Origin: Candidatus Cloacimonadota bacterium
GTDB taxonomy: Bacteria; Cloacimonadota; Cloacimonadia; Cloacimonadales; TCS61
Assembly (NCBI GenBank): GCA_018654125.1
Contig: JABIME010000033.1
Coordinates: forward strand, 1 to 9,139
Reading direction: 5' to 3'
DNA: 9,139 bases
Under the pieces are notes generated by a model. The model was not told where the DNA came from and searched no databases. It saw only the letters and a program-made list of their open reading frames with translations. Shown here one piece after another: positions 6,581-9,139 of the stretch (the stretch's first letter is position 1; every line of letters begins with the position of its first letter). The position numbers were made by a program, and so were the translations under genes.

Positions 6581-6593
6581 ATAATTTATATTA

Positions 6594-7478
6594 ATGGAAA
6601 CATCTGATATAATTAAGAAAATTCGTAAAATTGAGATAACTACCAGAGATCTGGTTTCTGACCTCTTTTCTGGAGAATATCACAGTTTATTTAAAGGCCA
6701 GGGTTTGGAATTCTCGGAAGTTCGAGAGTATCAAAGTGGTGATAGCTTCCGACAAATTGACTGGAATGTAACCGCACGTCATGGCTTCCCATACATAAAA
6801 AAGTTTGAAGAAACACGCGAGCTGAATGTAATGTTCCTCGTTGACAGCAGCGCTTCTACCCTATTTGGAACAAAAGGATATCTAAAATCTGAATTTATCA
6901 CAGAGATTACTGCAGTTCTTTCTTTCTCTGCGTTATCTAACAATGACAAAGTTGGACTGCTGCTTTTTACTGACGAAGTTGAAAAATACGTTCCACCTAC
7001 AAAAGGAAAAAAATCAGCACTTAGAATTTTGAGAGATATCTTATATTTTGAGCCTAAAAAAAGCGGAACAAATATTAAGAATGCAGTCGAATATATTTAT
7101 CGTCTTATAAAAAAGCGTAGTATTATCTTTGTGATATCCGATTTTCTTGATACCAATTATTTAGATAGCCTGAAAATATTAGCAAAAAAACATGATGTAA
7201 TAGCTTTGCGAATTCAAGATAGTGCGGAATCTAAAATGCCAAATGCAGGGTTATTGAATCTCCAAGATCCGGAAACCGGAAAGACATTTACCATAAATAG
7301 TTCAAATCCTAAACTTCGAGAGAAATATAACAAAGCTGTCATTCAACAAGAAGCTGAGTTAACTCAACAATTTAGGAAGATGAAGATCGATCTTGTCACC
7401 TTAAATACGGTTAAACCCTATGCTCCTGAGCTTATGAAGTTTTTTAAGTTTAGAATTAGAATGAAGAATCAGAGGTAG
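6594..7478 (+). CDS. DUF58 protein with vWA-like MIDAS
   Basis: DUF58 proteins are the standard neighbours of MoxR ATPases. Their C-terminal half has a von Willebrand A-like fold with a metal-ion-dependent adhesion site. The 294-residue protein shows the DUF58 signature EFSEVREYQSGDSFRQIDWN (39-58), followed by TARHGFPYIKKFEETRE (60-76). A complete MIDAS follows: D84-S-S86-A-S88, T159 in SGTN, and D183 in ISDF. There is no signal peptide or membrane helix, so it is likely cytosolic, beside its ATPase. It begins 13 bases after moxR and, unlike its neighbours, has no recognisable Shine-Dalgarno; the sequence before the ATG is almost pure A/T. It is probably translated by coupling or an SD-independent route. 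Its biochemical role is not established. Confidence 0.93.
   Translation: METSDIIKKIRKIEITTRDLVSDLFSGEYHSLFKGQGLEFSEVREYQSGDSFRQIDWNVTARHGFPYIKKFEETRELNVMFLVDSSASTLFGTKGYLKSEFITEITAVLSFSALSNNDKVGLLLFTDEVEKYVPPTKGKKSALRILRDILYFEPKKSGTNIKNAVEYIYRLIKKRSIIFVISDFLDTNYLDSLKILAKKHDVIALRIQDSAESKMPNAGLLNLQDPETGKTFTINSSNPKLREKYNKAVIQQEAELTQQFRKMKIDLVTLNTVKPYAPELMKFFKFRIRMKNQR
7471..7475 (+). promoter_or_regulatory. Ribosome-binding site supporting a GTG start
   Basis: AGAGG lies 5 bases before a GTG at 7481, which directly precedes a typical signal-peptide start (M-K-K-I-Y-L). No ATG nearby would keep that N terminus, so GTG is the start. Confidence 0.6.
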
Positions 7479-7480
7479 CA

Positions 7481-8395
7481 GTGAAAAAGATATATTTATT
7501 TCTGATAATTATTTTATTTCCACTTCTAGCATTTTCTGCTGAATTAGATTATGAATTAGAAAAACCACAGAAGTTATTTGTTGGAACACCATTTAAATTA
7601 CATGTTGATATATCTTCAGCAATTTCTGATACTATTTTTTCAACTCAAAATGATACACTCGATATCTTCATCTTAAAAGATATTGTATCAACCGAAGAGA
7701 TAATTAACTATACTAAGACTACACTTCTTGATCTTACATATCAACCTTTTGATACTGGTAAATTTACTTTCCCTGAACTTGAATTTGCTGTAAAAACTGC
7801 TGATAGCCTTATAATTCTTAAAACAAGAGAATTTATCCTTAATATTGAGTCTGTTATTGCTGATAGCACCGAAAGCATTAAAGATATAGCTGCACCGCTC
7901 TCTGTAAACCTAAAATTCTTCGATTATTTTATTCCCATATTGCTCATTATTATTATTGTTTTTGCAATTAAGTACTTAATAAAATTTATAAAAAATTCAA
8001 AAAAAGAAGTAGTAACTCCTGAAGTTGTAGATGATAGACCTGCATACATAATTGCTTTGGAATTACTGAATAACTTAAAGAAAGACGATCTAATAGTAAA
8101 AGGTGATTATTTGAACTTCTATTTTAGAATTTCACTAATTCTACGTTTGTTCATTGAACTGCATTATGAAATAAATTCTGTTGAGATGACAACTAGTGAG
8201 ATTCGAGCAAATTTAATTTTAGAAGATCATTCAGAAAAATCTAAGATTCTTAAATTTCTCGCAAATGCTGACATGATAAAGTTTGCAAAAGCAATTCCAG
8301 CAATTTCTGATTCTGAAAAAACTTTATTCTGGTTAGAAGATTATTTGAAATCCTTTGGAAATTTAAAAGAAACAGAGGAATTAAAGAATGCTTGA
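7481..8395 (+). CDS. Single-pass membrane protein in BatD/DUF4381 position
   Basis: This 304-residue protein is encoded in the slot that BatD-like or DUF4381 proteins occupy in MoxR operons. It begins with a signal peptide (basic M-K-K, hydrophobic core 4-18, likely cleavage after FSA at 18-20). A periplasmic beta-rich domain of about 21-145 follows, containing LFVGTPFKLHVDIS (32-45) and TYQPFDTGKFTFPEL (86-100), which recall BatD immunoglobulin-like repeats. A membrane helix spans about 148-168. The cytosolic tail has a helical segment, LNFYFRISLILRLFIELHY (211-229), then EMTTSEI (235-241) and ANADMIKFAKAIP (261-273), the pattern seen at the end of DUF4381 proteins. It could link a periplasmic sensor to the cytosolic MoxR/DUF58 pair, which is inference. 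It starts with GTG, 2 bases after the DUF58 stop, and overlaps batA by 8 bases. Assignment rests on position and faint similarity. Confidence 0.65.
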   Translation: MKKIYLFLIIILFPLLAFSAELDYELEKPQKLFVGTPFKLHVDISSAISDTIFSTQNDTLDIFILKDIVSTEEIINYTKTTLLDLTYQPFDTGKFTFPELEFAVKTADSLIILKTREFILNIESVIADSTESIKDIAAPLSVNLKFFDYFIPILLIIIIVFAIKYLIKFIKNSKKEVVTPEVVDDRPAYIIALELLNNLKKDDLIVKGDYLNFYFRISLILRLFIELHYEINSVEMTTSEIRANLILEDHSEKSKILKFLANADMIKFAKAIPAISDSEKTLFWLEDYLKSFGNLKETEELKNA

Positions 8396-9139
8396 ATATG
8401 TGAATCCAAAGTGGTTATGGGCGCTTCTTGTCATAATTCCTTATCTATTATATGAGTTCTTGATAATTCGTAAGAAAAAAGTTAGATTGATCCACAGTCG
8501 AGTTGATCTAATCCACTCAATTACGGGCAGAAGCAGTTTATTGCAATATGTTCCAATTATTATTAGAGTACTAACAATCTTACTTCTAATTCTTGCTTTA
8601 GCACGTCCTCGTCTTGCTCATAAAAAGCAGCAGATCACCGGAAAAGGAATTGATATAATGCTGGCAATCGATGTGAGTGGAAGTATGAAAGCTGTTGATT
8701 TTAAACCAACTAACAGGCTTGAAGCTGCCAAAAAAGTTGCAACTAATTTTATTGAGCATCGAAGAAATGATCGAATTGGACTCATTGTTTTTTCTGAAAA
8801 CTCTTTTACTCAATGTCCACTCACACTTGACTACAATATTCTCATGTCCATCATGGATAATGTTGCAATTGATGAAGATGCAAATGGAACAGCTATTGGC
8901 ATGGGTCTTGCCACAGCAGTTGCTCGCCTTAAAGATTCCGAAGCAAAATCAAAAGTGATAATTCTAATTACTGACGGAAGAAATAATGCAGGTGAGATCG
9001 AACCATTAGACGCTGCTGGCCTAGCTTCAACATTCGATGTAAAAGTATATCCGGTTGGAGTTGGCAGAAAAGGAATGGTAGATTATCCATTTCAAACTGC
9101 ATCGGGAACTCGTTATCAGAAAGTAAAAATTGAAATTGA
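8388..9139 (+). CDS. BatA-type membrane vWA protein (3'-truncated by the window)
   Basis: The open frame from the ATG at 8388 runs for 250 codons to the right edge without a stop, so the 3' end is missing. An N-terminal BatA_N-type region has helices at about 9-27 (starting after VNPKWLW) and 55-73 (ending in LARPR), which place the following vWA domain next to the membrane. That domain has a complete MIDAS: D95-V-S97-G-S99, T168 in NGTAIG, and D196 in ITDGRNNAG. YPVGVGRKG (221-229) and the last visible residues match the part of BatA just before its usual end. Full BatA proteins have roughly 330 residues. GAGGA at 8375-8379 lies 8 bases upstream, and the start overlaps the previous gene by 8 bases, implying coupling. 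BatA is named from Bacteroides aerotolerance clusters; its molecular task is still unclear. Confidence 0.92.
   Translation, partial: MLEYVNPKWLWALLVIIPYLLYEFLIIRKKKVRLIHSRVDLIHSITGRSSLLQYVPIIIRVLTILLLILALARPRLAHKKQQITGKGIDIMLAIDVSGSMKAVDFKPTNRLEAAKKVATNFIEHRRNDRIGLIVFSENSFTQCPLTLDYNILMSIMDNVAIDEDANGTAIGMGLATAVARLKDSEAKSKVIILITDGRNNAGEIEPLDAAGLASTFDVKVYPVGVGRKGMVDYPFQTASGTRYQKVKIEI

Noticed and set aside
8695..8958. Open + strand frame of 87 codons.
   Set aside because: It lies inside batA in another frame and has no recognisable motif; the batA frame carries the full vWA signature.
9137..9139. The window ends in TGA, which looks like the stop of the last gene.
   Set aside because: It is out of frame with the BatA reading frame (last full codon 9135-9137), and the vWA protein is shorter than a full BatA, so the gene continues beyond the window.

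Overview
This is a compact, clearly AT-rich bacterial window with every gene on the + strand and almost no intergenic DNA. I see no tRNA, rRNA, CRISPR array, insertion sequence or sign of horizontal transfer, and no gene-free stretch longer than about 60 bases. The AT-rich codon use and mixed ribosome-binding sites fit a member of the FCB superphylum. So do a short membrane-anchored LytR_C protein directly before rsfS and a MoxR/Bat gene cluster. My best guess is a Cloacimonadota-like lineage, but no marker in the window proves the phylum.

Region 1 (1-5541) is one tightly packed housekeeping run. It starts with the last codons of an unidentified upstream gene. An RseC/MucC-family membrane protein follows, then the folate genes folB and folK, then a GlmU-type nucleotidyltransferase without its usual acetyltransferase half. 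After these come a HIT-family nucleotide hydrolase or phosphorylase, a small LytR_C membrane protein, the ribosomal silencing factor rsfS, arginyl-tRNA synthetase argS and a YfcE-like metallophosphoesterase. Several genes overlap (folK/glmU by 4 bases, HIT/LytR_C by 20) or lie within 20 bases of each other, so they are probably co-transcribed and partly translationally coupled.

Region 2 (5542-5593) is a very AT-rich spacer that ends in the strong Shine-Dalgarno GGGAGG. It is the most plausible place for a second promoter.

Region 3 (5594-9139, running off the right edge) is the front of a MoxR/Bat (Bacteroides aerotolerance-type) operon. It holds a MoxR AAA+ ATPase, a cytoplasmic DUF58 protein with a von Willebrand A-like MIDAS, a single-pass membrane protein in the BatD/DUF4381 position, and the first 250 codons of a BatA-type membrane vWA protein. 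In this family set the ATPase is thought to act chaperone-like on vWA partners at the membrane or in the periplasm. The actual substrate is unknown here.

Nothing in the window is a clear candidate for a wholly new system. The most notable details are an ArgRS whose HIGH motif reads NVVS while KMSK is intact, the single-domain GlmU-like enzyme, a phosphoesterase lacking the usual metal-binding Asn motif, and the poorly characterised third component of the MoxR operon.
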